This document shows positions 54,091-64,000 of a stretch of DNA of 64,000 nt, one piece after another. Numbering within the stretch: position 1 is the first letter of the stretch; each line of letters opens with the position of its first letter. The position numbers were made by a program, and so were the translations under genes. The DNA is from Trichobilharzia szidati (lineage: Eukaryota > Platyhelminthes > Trematoda > Strigeidida > Schistosomatidae): assembly GCA_944472155.2 (NCBI GenBank), contig OX235272.1, positions 107,080,020-107,144,019 on the forward strand, read 5' to 3'. The notes below the pieces were generated by a model. That model searched no databases. It was not told the DNA's origin and saw only the letters and a program-made list of their open reading frames with translations.

Positions 54091-54509
54091 GTAAATTCAG
54101 CCTATTTTATGCTAGTGACAATAGTTTATTCCCTTCAATTTTCAATTTTACTGTAATTTGACCCGACATAGTGATGTTTATATATATGCTATATATATGA
54201 GCATTTTTCATTTCCGAATGTATTTAATCTTTCTGTAAGACAAATGAGTCCTGTCATTATCTATTTACTTGTATGTCTGTTTTGCGTTTCCTTTTAACCT
54301 TGAGTCATTTATGCATATTTCAATCAATTTATGATTCATAGTCCACTCCAGTAAATTTATTACACTTCAATATTTCTCCTATGCATACCTGTTAATATTC
54401 TATAAAAATTATTCTTTCAGCTATGTGAATGAATTGGTATTCAAGTGAATTTTCTTCTCATAAGTCAATCATTCGAGATGTGATATCTAAGAAGTACCAG
54501 TACTTCTTG

Positions 54510-55045
54510 ATTTTGGTTACAAGATTTCATCATGGGCTGACATTGGTTAAAGAACAATTGGAAAACAAGCTGGGAGTAATGGACAGCTGTTTCGTCAGTC
54601 TAGTTTGGGACTCTTCATCAGTAGGCACTCACCGGGGTTCGAGCCCGGTGGCTCACTGGCGACTGGCCCTGTTCAGGTAGGTAGCTACCTGCGGTTTCAG
54701 TGGGAAGTCGTGACCAGTAGAGTGCTACAGGTCGGGCATGAGGAAAAATACTCGCCGAAGACATTGGCTAGCGGTTGCGCTATATCGTATATTGGCAGAA
54801 GTTAGAATTCATGGGCTGACCATTGGATCGGGTCCCAGTGGCTTAATGGTATACGAGCTCGTCTTGTAACCAGAAGGTCCTGGGTTTGAACAGGCTGTGG
54901 TGGGTGCGTACTGATAAAGAGTCCCAAACTAGGACGAAACAGCTGTCCAGTACTCCCTGCAGGTTTTCAAATGGTTCTGTAACCAATGTCAGCTCATGAT
55001 GAAATCCTGTAACCAATCAAACAAATCCCTACAAATCAATAATTG
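54510..55045 (+). mobile_element. Retrozyme T composite 3
   Basis: 54510-54645 is the inverted arm: tail, hammerhead relic with core AUGAAGA, and B box ggttcgagcccgg. 54646-54830 is the internal region. 54830-54900 is the tRNA-like region (A box TGGCTTAATGG near 54838). 54908-54953 is the forward hammerhead relic and 54954-55045 the tail. Confidence 0.7.
54908..54953 (+). ncRNA. Hammerhead relic of retrozyme T with perfect stems
   Basis: Stem I is GUACUG/CAGUAC (six pairs), stem II GUCC/GGAC (four pairs), GAAA at 54936-54939, stem III ACA/UGU, and the GUC cut site at C54947. The core at 54914-54920 reads AUAAAGA, so C3 and G5 are changed; inactive. Confidence 0.6.
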
Positions 55046-55049
55046 AACT

Positions 55050-55665
55050 TCTTGGTTTTGTTTTCATAGCACCTGGTCGAATATTCTTTACGAAGAGTAA
55101 GCATAATCCAGCTGAATACGTTGAGAACTGTCTACTGTGTGTAAACCTCTCCAGTAAGATTTAGTACACATCTAGTCAGGAGTGGGTCGACCTGAGAGTT
55201 CAAGGTCTAAATCAATGTACAGCAGCAGCAGCAGCATCAGATATGTTCTTAACACACTGCATACTGCAAAGAACATATAACCAATTACTCACACGACTCC
55301 TCTTGAGATTAAACAGAACTATGACAGGAGAGTGGCTGGAAAATTTACGCAAAAGTCTATCGAAAATCTGGAAGCTTTACCATTCAACCACGATGCAAGC
55401 CTAAAGAAAACAATCTGGTTTGCCGTGGTTTGTTAAAAGGATATTAGATAACGAATACTGAACATGGAGTATCATAAACCAAGTGATCGACCAACCAGAT
55501 GACACTGTACAAACAGTCAGATCATTCCTCTTTCCCATCCATTCTTCTCCAAGCATTTAAACGGTAATCTGTAATTCTATCTTGATTTATTTCACTCTGA
55601 ATTAGGTTTAAGATTTGAGTTGATGATAAGGCTGTGATTGGGATTTAGGTTAGTACTAGGTTTTG
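55050..55665. other. No recognised feature
   Basis: A short (CAG)n run near 55220-55235; otherwise unassigned. Confidence 0.4.
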
Positions 55666-55669
55666 GATG

Positions 55670-57130
55670 ACTAATAATAATAGCTTTATTCTAAACAGTA
55701 CTTTTGGTACAAATATTGAATTCTCAACCTGTAATACAGTATTGCATCTAAAATTCTCATTACATGGGTAATAATTAAAACACGCCATTTACACTGATAA
55801 CATTACTCGATAAGAAAATGAATATAAAATTAAATTAAGTGAAAATATTAACAAGAATGTAACAACTAAGAAAAGAAATGGGGCCGTTTACTTAGATTTG
55901 AGATTTTGTACTTATTCCTCCGAACATACAGACTTCCATAGTTGCTTCTAGTTCTACGTGATGAGATGCAAGCTAAGTGAGAGTTGTGTATATAAAGGAT
56001 ACTGAGAGTCTGACAAAATAATATTTGCTAATTTCTCTCATGAGTCCATGTGTCTATCTACAGCAGTATTAACGAGTTGGTTTGGTAACACCCAACTTGC
56101 CTTGCTGACGACTTTTATTGTCCTTCGTAGTATAACAATGTATTTCTTAAGTAGCCCAGGGAATATTAATCTGGCTGCAGGGGGGCAAGAGCAGGAAGGA
56201 AATGTAGGCGGAATTCAGAAATTGACAAACAGTAACAGTAGAGACGGAATGATGCCAGATCGTCTTCACTTTCTCCTTTACGTGGAAGGTCAAAGGAGAT
56301 ATCATCCTGGGAACTGAAATGATGTGGGAAGACCACGGAGAGTGATGAGAGGAAATGCACAGTCCAAGGTATTTCATATTGGATTTAGTTTCAACTTCAG
56401 TGGCATCTGTGATCACGGAACCGTGAGAATTAACCAGTTCACGTAAGTTGGGCTTGGATGTGAAAGTGAAGTTCACCACCTGACATTTGTTGGGACTCAT
56501 CTTGGGACTATTTGACGAGAGCCCGTGATTAATTTGTGATAAAAGTTATTCATATTGGAAGAATGTGACAGAATAGTAACCATCGGCACAGACACGGTAA
56601 GATCATCTGCATACTTAACAAAATTGGCTTTGTCAGAATGTGTGTAGGGGTGTGTGTGGTGCAATTCATGTAAGAAGAAAGAGAAGAGATTAGGAGGAGG
56701 AACAGCTCCCTGATGAACAACAGCAGGTATAGTAAGTGAAGCATTGGAGGATTTCCCACTCTAAACAGTGTACTATTTCCTATCCGAAAAATAGGAACGC
56801 GACCATTTATTAGTCCAGCACTGTGCTTGTGTCGCAGCATTAAAGAAATCTAGATAAGGTAATGTCAAAGGCAGATGTTTAATCCAGGAAGGCACACCGA
56901 AAATATTTGTCACCTCTATCAAAGCTAGAGACAGTATTATGATATAATACGGCAGTTGCATCTAAAGAACACTTACTATGTTTATAAGCAAATTGATTAG
57001 GGTCGTTAGAAGCCTTCAATGAAGATTGAAGGTTAAGTAAAACCAGTCTTTCCAATATTTTTAAAAACGGTGAAGTAATTGCAAAAGGTCTTAACTTCGC
57101 CATTGGTTCACTGAATGATTTAGACACAGG
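55670..57130 (-). mobile_element. CR1-like LINE, RT to 3' UTR
   Basis: On minus: KLRPFAITSPFLKILERLVL near 57090 (fingers), NQFAYKHSKCSLDATAVLYH, KYFRCAFLD before the motif A position near 56890, YFSDRK near 56780, the SFYMNCTTHTPTHILTKPIL region near 56640, MSPNKCQVVNFTFTSKPN near 56500, KYLGLCISS near 56390, and a 3' UTR to 55670. Several shifts. Sister copy at 36195-37365. Confidence 0.8.
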
Positions 57131-57239
57131 AACAATTTAGATTTTATTCATTTAATCGTCTTAAATGTACGTTTTTAATTATTCATGTATTAATATCATG
57201 TGGCTATCTGGATTGATTGTGCAAGGTCCTTCAGTTAAT

Positions 57240-58040
57240 TGTGTTGGCTTATGTTTACTGGATTATGCGTCAGACTGTTGAGGGCGAGGAGTCGGGAATA
57301 CGCTGGACGACCGATAAGAAGACTCTAGAAGATCTAGATGATGATTTATGTTGAATGTCACACAAAATCGAAGACTTACAGGCAGGCGAAAACCAACAAA
57401 CTGGCTAAAGAGGCTGTCAGCAGAAACAGGACTGCAGGTGAACACAGAGAAGACAGAAGTGATGAAGATAACTAACCAGTCAACCGACAGCAACAACAAC
57501 AACAACCAGCACCAGTCACCATCAATGAGAGAGATTTAGCAGAGGTTACCTCCTTCACTTATCTGGCAAGAAAGCACCGTTTCACCAACAGGCGATTCAG
57601 TATAAGGAACATGATTCGGATTTTCAATACCAATGTGAAGTCGGTTCTTCTATACGGGTCAGAAAATTGCACTGTGTGTCACGAAAAGGATTTCCAACGG
57701 CCAGCTGCAGACTTTAATCAACAGCCACTCGCTTTGCTGGCTTCATACTAAAGATTAAATGGCCAGAAATAATAAATAACAAATATGTAGGAAAAAGTGG
57801 AGATAGATTTGTCGGGCATACATTGAGGAGGTCGCCGAATGATATTGCACGCGAGGTCATTGATCTAGTGAAATGGAAATGGGAGGCGACGAGTGGGTCG
57901 TCAGTGCTAGGGTGACATGGAGTAGATTGTGTTAGGAAGAGATGAGAGTCTGAAGAGGATGGCAGAAAACAGAACAAAGTTGAGATGTGTTGCTGAAGCC
58001 CTATGTTCCACTTGGAGCGCAAGGGAATAATAAATTAATT
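57240..58040 (+). mobile_element. RTE-like LINE, RT motif C region to 3' end
   Basis: MRQTVEGEESGIRWTTDKKT near 57265 and a damaged motif C (LEDLDDD then LCLMSHKIEDLQA, frame shifted) near 57330. The thumb (RLSAETGLQVNTEKTEVMKI), a (CAA)n run at 57489-57509, the tail RRSPNDIAREVI near 57830 and the 3' end gaagccctatgttccacttgg near 57993 follow. Confidence 0.7.
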
Positions 58041-58265
58041 GATCAAACATCTATCGTGATCAGTATATTAATACCAAAATTAAATGCCAACCAACTGATT
58101 TTAGTTGAGCACATGAGACAATTATGTGTGTTCATAAGAAATAAAGACCTTACCTATCCAGACAAAGGTGCTGGCATTCTTCTCTTAAATCTTCGAAACC
58201 AGATCGACAAAATGACCACTTTATATCACCACATTATAATCGCACCTATCACCTGTAAATAATTA
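58030..58265 (+). mobile_element. PLE RT N-terminal fragment
   Basis: The frame FIRNKDLTYPDKGAGILLLN then LRNQIDKM resembles the conserved PDKG block at the start of PLE reverse transcriptases. No further PLE sequence follows. Confidence 0.5.
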
Positions 58266-58699
58266 CAATGTTTTTAAATAATTTCTCATTTTATCATGTT
58301 CTGTACCATTATAAGTTCAAGAATAATAATAATTGCTGTTAACCAGTACGGTCAGATAATTATAGAATCCGGATAAGAAAAATAATTTTTTCTGAAAGAA
58401 TATTCAATGTTCAATGATGATTGTTTTAACCCTTGTAGTGAAAAGTTTTCAAATAACACACTTTACTCTTGAGAATAACTGCTTCACTGTCAATTCTTTT
58501 GTAAATAATAATTAATATAATAGTTCTATTATTTATTTATTTATGTACTAGTGTCAACCGGAAGTATTTATGTTATTATTTAAATAAACAGGTCAAGTTT
58601 TCCATCATCTTGGCTGTCCAATATTTTAATTTTTCGTTAATAATGATGAGTAATGAACATTTACGTATAGTGTAGGCTTGATCATTATTATGGCCAACA

Positions 58700-58945
58700 T
58701 AGTGCGTTCGTGGCACAGCGGTTAGGACGCTTGCCAACCATGCACATGGTCCTGGGTTCGATCCCCCGCCACAGACGCACTCCTTTACTTCGCTTAGCCA
58801 ATAATAAGACTGGTGAAGAGGAAAGGTTAGGCATGAGGCTAGCAACCCCATCCTGTAAAAATAAACACTGCTACAGAAACTTCAAGCCTTGTAGCTTGAA
58901 GCCCTATGTTCCACTGGGAACGTGAAGGAATAAGAATAAAAAATG
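58700..58945 (+). mobile_element. SINE-A, long form with RTE-like 3' tail
   Basis: The A box is TGGCACAGCGG near 58711 and the B box GGTTCGATCCCC near 58755. The body is cagacgcactcctttacttcg, ggtgaagaggaaaggttagg. The 3' end gaagccctatgttccactggg near 58898 is the same as the RTE 3' end at 57993. Confidence 0.8.
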
Positions 58946-59825
58946 GCCAACCTAAAGAACACCAACCATAGAGTGGAAGCGCACCAGTTACCATGAACGT
59001 ATACTGTTATTGCCGCACTAGTATGAACGCTGTACACGAATTGATGTGAAAATGTCATCGTTGTTAAGTACTTTCACGACAATGAGCTGATGGTGCGTTA
59101 GGGTTCGGGTTGTGAATAGGATTAGGGTTCAGGTAAGTATCAAGGGCAGGGTGTTATGTGTATTTTTCCTCTAAGTAAATAAATTGGAGGAGTGTATTTC
59201 TTTTTTAGTACAGATGAAACCGTTTTGTTAGCTATGAAATTTGAAAACTGACGCCATTGATTGTGACTGGGAAGTACACTTTTCAGTTACGTGTAGTGTA
59301 CAGTATCGTCTTTAATGCTTTCCATTACATAATTATATTAATTTTTCTCTTGGATAAACACTAAAGGTTGTGTAATCCAATGAATGATATGCGTTCAAGG
59401 TCATTGGTGAGTTCCCACTCGATGGTCGCTATTCTCTGATTGGCTTTATTGCATAACTCCACTAATTTTAGCGTCGTAGCCCGTTGCTATGGTTTTTTAA
59501 TGACAAGTTACATTTTTTTGTATGATTTTTAAATAAAATTTAACATTAAAAAGTTTTTCTGAAATATATAATATGAACTGCGTTACATTTGTTGCACTTG
59601 TATCAGAAAATGTCATTTGATACTAATATTTGAGTTTTGCAACGGAAATAAGTGAAGCGGTCGGTTTAAAAGTTGTACCAATATTTTTGAATTTTACATG
59701 AAATCCTACTGGTATATCTGGTTGTTTTTTTATTATTGAAACGCGCTAATACCTACTGCATAAAGCAGGTGGTGCCACTTAAAAATAAGGATATACCATA
59801 TAATCGCCCCCTATTCTCTTTGTTC
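58946..59825. other. No recognised feature
   Basis: AT-rich, no supported repeat or exon. Confidence 0.4.
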
Positions 59826-59829
59826 ACCA

Positions 59830-61330
59830 TCATTTTTTAAAAGTTTATTTCTTGAGTTTAGAGTGGAATGTGGGACTTCGGCCGCATATAGCCATTTCAT
59901 TCTGTTATCTGCTGTCTTTTGCAAGCTGGTTGCATGACTGCCTACAGGCTTTTATTTCCTCCTCATATTATCTTCCCCCCTCCCCATGTCACCTTACGAC
60001 ACACGCCACACATGTACTTCCCCATTCGTGTCCAAATCGAGGGCCTAACGACTGATGCCATTTAACAGTTTACTCAATGTATGTCCAGTCAGTCACTATT
60101 CTCCAATGCAAACTTGTTAGTTAAATACCTTCTCCGTTGGTTCGTCCCCAAAAATTATTGTCACATCCTCCCTGATCAGCCATCTAGTCTTCAATATGGA
60201 GTGAAGTCAGGTGTAGATTAAAGTCTGTTGTCTAGATATGATGGAGAAGATTTGTAGCTCAGGTGGGTGATTTTGATGTGGTTGTGTTCTCTGAGATGGA
60301 TAGTTAATTTGCGAAGCTTTCATCACCCTACTAGGTGACATCTTCAGCGCATACTTCAATTTGAAGTGAGCTTTTAGATTTCTCCACGAGTTTATTAGTC
60401 ATCTCTCCTGGTGACCTTGAATGTGACTCTGGTTGCTTTTGTGTGTTTTCACACCGTCTAGGTCACTTGTATTGGAAGTGATTGTTTCCTTGACTTGAAC
60501 TTTGACCCTTCGTGTGTTAGGTTTCTTTCTTATTATCAATTGGTAAATTTTGTCTATCTCGATGTGTTTATTGATTGATGATTCACTGGAATGCCAAGCT
60601 TCTAAGAATTCTCTAGCACTTTAGTTGTTTCTTCTGTCTAATATTTGAACATTGTCCAGTCGAATGGAATGCCAACACTACATTGGCCAAAGTGGACCTC
60701 CCCTTCGTCTTCGTATCCACGAACATAAGCTAGCCGTCAAAAGACATGACATCCACTCCCTCATATCACTACATTCAGACAACCACGGGCATCAATTCGA
60801 CTGGGACAATGTTCAAATATTAGACAGAGGAAACTCTAAGAATGCTGGCCAGAGAATTTTTAGAAGCTTGGCATTCCAATGAATCATCAATCAATAGACA
60901 CATCGAGATAGACAAAATTTATCAATCGATAATAAGAGAAACCTCACACACGAAGGGTCAAACTTCAGGTCAAGGAAACAATCAGTTCCAATACAAGTAA
61001 CCTAGAAGGTGTGAAAACACACGAAAACAACCAATCACGTCCAAGGTCACCAGGATTAATAAACTCGTGGAGAAATCTAAAAGCCCACTTCAAATTGAAG
61101 TATGCGCTGAAGATGTTACCTAGTAGGATGATGAAAGCTTCGCAAATTAACTATCCAGCTCAGAGAACACAACCACATCAAAAGTCTGTTGTCTTTTGAA
61201 AGTGCTTTTTGTGACGGTCGATTCAATTCTCTGAAGCAAATCGAATCACTGAATGACTTGATGTTAATGTTGAAAATTGCCATCTTGTTCGTTCTGCAGA
61301 GTGCAACAGATTCCCAGTTATTTGTACACT
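59830..61330 (-). mobile_element. RTE-like LINE fragment split by a PLE
   Basis: 59830-60233 and 61181-61330 are continuous with each other when compared with 51420-51900 (gaaagtctgttgtcttttggaagtg). The PLE at 60234-61180 separates them. Confidence 0.65.
60234..61180 (+). mobile_element. PLE with ~340-bp inverted repeats and 14-bp target duplication
   Basis: The direct repeat aaagtctgttgtct lies at 60220-60233 and 61181-61194. Inverted arms are at about 60271-60618 and 60850-61180. The small unique centre encodes a GIY-YIG endonuclease remnant (CQHYIGQSGPPLRLRIHEHK near 60662, then HDIHSLISLHSDNHGHQFDW). It belongs to a PLE family other than those elsewhere in the window. RT is absent. Confidence 0.85.
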
Positions 61331-61369
61331 GATTTCAGAGGAATAGAAGTTTGTCTGGAGGTATTATTA

Positions 61370-62060
61370 TTATTATTCCCTTGGGTTCCGAGTGGAACAT
61401 GGGGCTTCAACGAAACATCTCCTTTTTGTTCTATTTATTACTGTCCTCTTCATCTGGCTGAACCCACGACTGCCCATAATCTCTCGTCTCCTCCTCACTA
61501 CACGATTTCCTCCATGTCACCCTCGCACTGACGACCCCTTGTCGTCGCTTCCCATTCGGATTCCACTCGAGTGATGCTCTACATTGCTTGCGATTTCATT
61601 TGACCGCCTTCTCAGTCGCATGTGCCCGATCCATCTCCATTTTCTCCTATGTATTTGCTGAACAGTTGGCTCTCGCCTGTTGGTTTGTTCCCAGACAGAG
61701 TTTTTTGTTGATAATTCTTTCTGATCTTCTGTATGTAGCCAGTGAAGTGGGCAGCTGTTGATAAAGATCTGCAGTAGCCTGTTGGAAATGCTTTTCGTGA
61801 CACGCGGCTCAAGTTTGTGACCCATATAGAAGAAGTGACTGACTGACTTTACATTGGTGTTGAAAATTCGAATCTTGTTCTTTATTCTGGCTGAGTGAGA
61901 GCAGAAGATTTCCAAACTGGTTTCAGATTGATGAAGGTGTATCTCACATTTCTGATTCCGGCTTGCTTTGCCTGTGGTTGAAACCGTGCTTCCTAGTCAG
62001 ATAAGTGAAGGAAGTAACCCCTTTCAGATTTCTCTCATTGGTGGTGATTGGTGCTGTTTG
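61370..62060 (-). mobile_element. RTE-like LINE C-terminal fragment
   Basis: On minus: NGRNLKGVTSF near 62030, KIRIFNTNVKSV near 61870, the inner tail with INSCPLHWLHTEDQK near 61750, QQIHRRKWRWIGHMRLRR near 61660, and the 3' end near 61390 (gggttccgagtggaacatgggg on plus). Confidence 0.7.
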
Positions 62061-62890
62061 ATATAAGAATAGAACTTGTGCACTGCAGTGGTAGAGTATA
62101 ATTCCATTGTGGGTAAAATTTATTTTGATAAAGTCTCACAGTGTTGTTATACAGTAATATTTACTGATGACCACGTTTCCAGCACAATTCATTACTGTTC
62201 ATAATCACATCAAGGTACTATCACACAACTTTCCAACTTCGTTTATATGGTTACACTATTTCTCATCTCTTGATTTGATTGGTAGTAGTATTTTCCACCT
62301 TTCTCGTATGATTGATGAATCATTCCTATTGCATGTGTTGGGTGTAGACTCGATGAACCAGACAGGATTCAGTAATCAACCTCTCTCGCTCTCCACCTAC
62401 TTGCATTACTTTTTAGAATTTCGACTCTCTCCCACCCCACATCGTGTGGTTGTATATGAATCAATTCAGTGCTATTGCTGAGGTTTTTTCTAAATTACTT
62501 ATCTTCTCGGGGTTAATCATTCTAACCTTAGCTAAATTCTTATGTTCTGACAATCTAACTACCCCCGATCTACTAGTTTGAACTATGTGGTTGACTTAAC
62601 TCACAGTCATTGCAAGGTATTTTGTAAATTATATTATTTTGTCTAATTGGGTCAACCGACAGGGTCCTTTAACCTACAGAGCTTGTTCTGCCTGCCTCAG
62701 TGAGTTTTTCGGTTTGAATGCCACCACTCTAATTCCTGCTTTATTAAGAATCTTACGTAGGAAGGGTCTCAGATATCTCCTCCTTACATGCTCAAACTGT
62801 AGATGCCTTATTATCTCTCTTATTTATGTTATCATTATTCGTTTCCCCATTGTTTTTATTTTAACCTCTTCTGAACTTCTTAATGAATTT
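62060..62890 (-). mobile_element. PLE C-terminal half (same family as 718-2346)
   Basis: On minus it runs from the linker (GTFRFEHVRRRYLRPFLRKI-like near 62790) through the GIY-YIG remnant near 62590 to the 3' terminal segment near 62070. Collinear with 1660-2346. Confidence 0.7.
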
Positions 62891-62914
62891 TATAGGATAG
62901 TTGTTTACCCACAG

Positions 62915-63250
62915 TGGAATTGGTGCTGTTTGTTCTTGTTGTTGCTGTGGGTTGGTTATCTTCATCACCCTCTTATTCACCTGGATTTCTGTCTTCATTA
63001 GCTGCTTCTTCTGCCAGTTTGTTGGTTGGAGATTGATTGGGCACATGCTGAGGAGGCCGTCGAATGACATCGAGTGCCAGGTCAATGCTTGACGGGAATC
63101 CGAATGGAAAAACGACATGGATGAGATCGTGTGGCGAGTAGGAGACCAGAGATTATGGGCAATAATGGGGTCAGCCACCTGAAGAGGGGAGCAGAAAATA
63201 GAAAAATAGTGGAGATTTTTTGTTGAAAACATATGTTCCATTTCTAAGTA
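62915..63250. mobile_element. Two RTE-like fragments joined in opposite directions
   Basis: 62915-63028 is the thumb region on minus (QKKQLMKTEIQVNKRVMKI). From about 63029 the tail reads on plus (RLIGHMLRRPSNDIECQVNA) to about 63250 (aaacatatgttccatttct). Confidence 0.65.
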
Positions 63251-63595
63251 GAATATTTCCAATTTCCAAAAAGGTGGAATCAAAACTCAGTCCACAAGAG
63301 TCACACACCAACCATTTCCACAGGCAGTCCAAGATCAAGGTCATTTTGACTCACTCAGACAAAATCATATATATATTACAACACATTATCAGTGTACACA
63401 ACACCACAAATAGTAGCATTAAAATTAAAAGAGATTAAACAGGGACGGGGACAAATAAAATAAGTGTTAAATTGACATATGGTGTGGAAACGTGAGAACA
63501 ATGATATACATTCTAGGAGTAAAAACGGATTATAATTAAGAAGTTAGTTGGAACATTCAAGTATAAGTATAAATACCGTAATTAAATCTTTTTCA
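63251..63595. other. No recognised feature
   Basis: AT-rich, unassigned. Confidence 0.4.
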
Positions 63596-63599
63596 GGAG

Positions 63600-63890
63600 A
63601 GATTTTCCAGATAATCTTTCCGTTATAACAGTATTATTTATTTACTCATGACCTTCCATGTACAATTTATTGCTCATAATCATTATTATCAAACTGTTTA
63701 CTAACATAACTTTCATATTCTGTTCATAAAGTTCCAACAGTCTTTATTCCTTGATTTTATTGATTATAATATTTTCCATGTCTGTTTTTGTTTCGATTGC
63801 AAATTTTTTGGTGTAGATTCGATGATCGAAGAAGATTTAGTGACCAACCTCTTTTATTGCACCTAAATATATATATCACTTCATATACCT
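63600..63890 (-). mobile_element. PLE 3' fragment
   Basis: The complement of the PLE end (ctcatgaccttccatgtacaatttattgctcataatc), with the C-terminal segment and the MWKIL-like motif near 63775. Confidence 0.5.
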
Positions 63891-64000
63891 GTAGCTCTGT
63901 ATCATACTGCGGTGAGGAGCTGGCTGCTAGCCAAAGTTGGTAGACAGTAATTGACGTCAATGTTTATGTCCCCAATAGTGGTGGTGAAAAAATGAGAACA

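Overview
The window is eukaryotic: AT-rich, intron-containing and packed with retrotransposon debris. It is most likely from a schistosomatid blood fluke (Schistosoma or a close relative). The reasons are a 36-nt intron after a tiny first exon, relics of the Sm-alpha type hammerhead SINE, many Penelope-like elements (PLEs) with GIY-YIG endonuclease, and RTE-like and CR1-like LINE families of the kind known from schistosomes. Species assignment is inference; no database was searched.

Host genes. (1) ATXN3 (ataxin-3 deubiquitinase) runs on the minus strand from 8181 to 267. Four coding exons carry the whole Josephin catalytic domain and one ubiquitin-interacting motif; the 3' end lies outside the window. 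(2) ALKBH6 (AlkB-like 2-oxoglutarate dioxygenase) runs on the plus strand from 19258 to 30279. Four exons give a complete 254-aa protein and a poly(A) signal follows. (3) A putative three-exon gene of unknown function lies at 35864-37575 on the plus strand. ATXN3 and ALKBH6 are divergent, about 11 kb apart, and their long introns are filled with transposons.

Transposons. Nearly all remaining interpretable sequence is mobile-element debris, and all the coding copies are broken. Labels used: PLE = Penelope-like, often with long terminal inverted repeats; RTE = RTE-like LINE (APE endonuclease, reverse transcriptase (RT), C-terminal tail); CR1 = CR1-like LINE; N = a second non-LTR RT family ending in a recognisable 3' UTR; SINE-A = a tRNA-like SINE whose longer form ends in the RTE 3' tail. 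One Ty3/Gypsy integrase fragment lies near 12.7 kb.

Most interesting system. Two separate repeat families combine a pol III tRNA-like A/B-box region with a hammerhead ribozyme motif, the composition expected of retrozymes (non-autonomous elements copied through self-cleaved, possibly circular RNA). Retrozyme C at 27481-27930 is a partial tandem dimer with two hammerheads exactly 338 nt apart. Both have an intact CUGAUGA core, intact GAAA, closed stems II and III and a pairing stem I. The dimer sits inside the 3' UTR of an N-family LINE. Retrozyme T (1, 31995, 37860, 46630, 48997, 54510) keeps the hammerhead stems but has lost the core cytosine in the copies inspected, and three copies form head-to-head inverted composites. 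Sm-alpha relics at 41.35, 43.8 and 44.3 kb are a third hammerhead lineage.

Layout: 0.3-8.2 kb ATXN3 with PLE, N, C and RTE insertions in its introns; 8.9-10.5 kb CR1-like LINE; 11-11.8 kb deleted RTE; 12.6-13.3 kb Gypsy; 13.3-16.3 and 17.1-18.4 kb nothing recognised; 18.4-19.0 kb PLE and N; 19.3-30.4 kb ALKBH6; 30.5-35.5 kb PLE, SINE and RTE; 35.9-37.6 kb unknown gene; 37.9-50 kb PLE, retrozyme T, Sm-alpha and CR1; 50.7-64 kb RTE, CR1, PLE and SINE-A.
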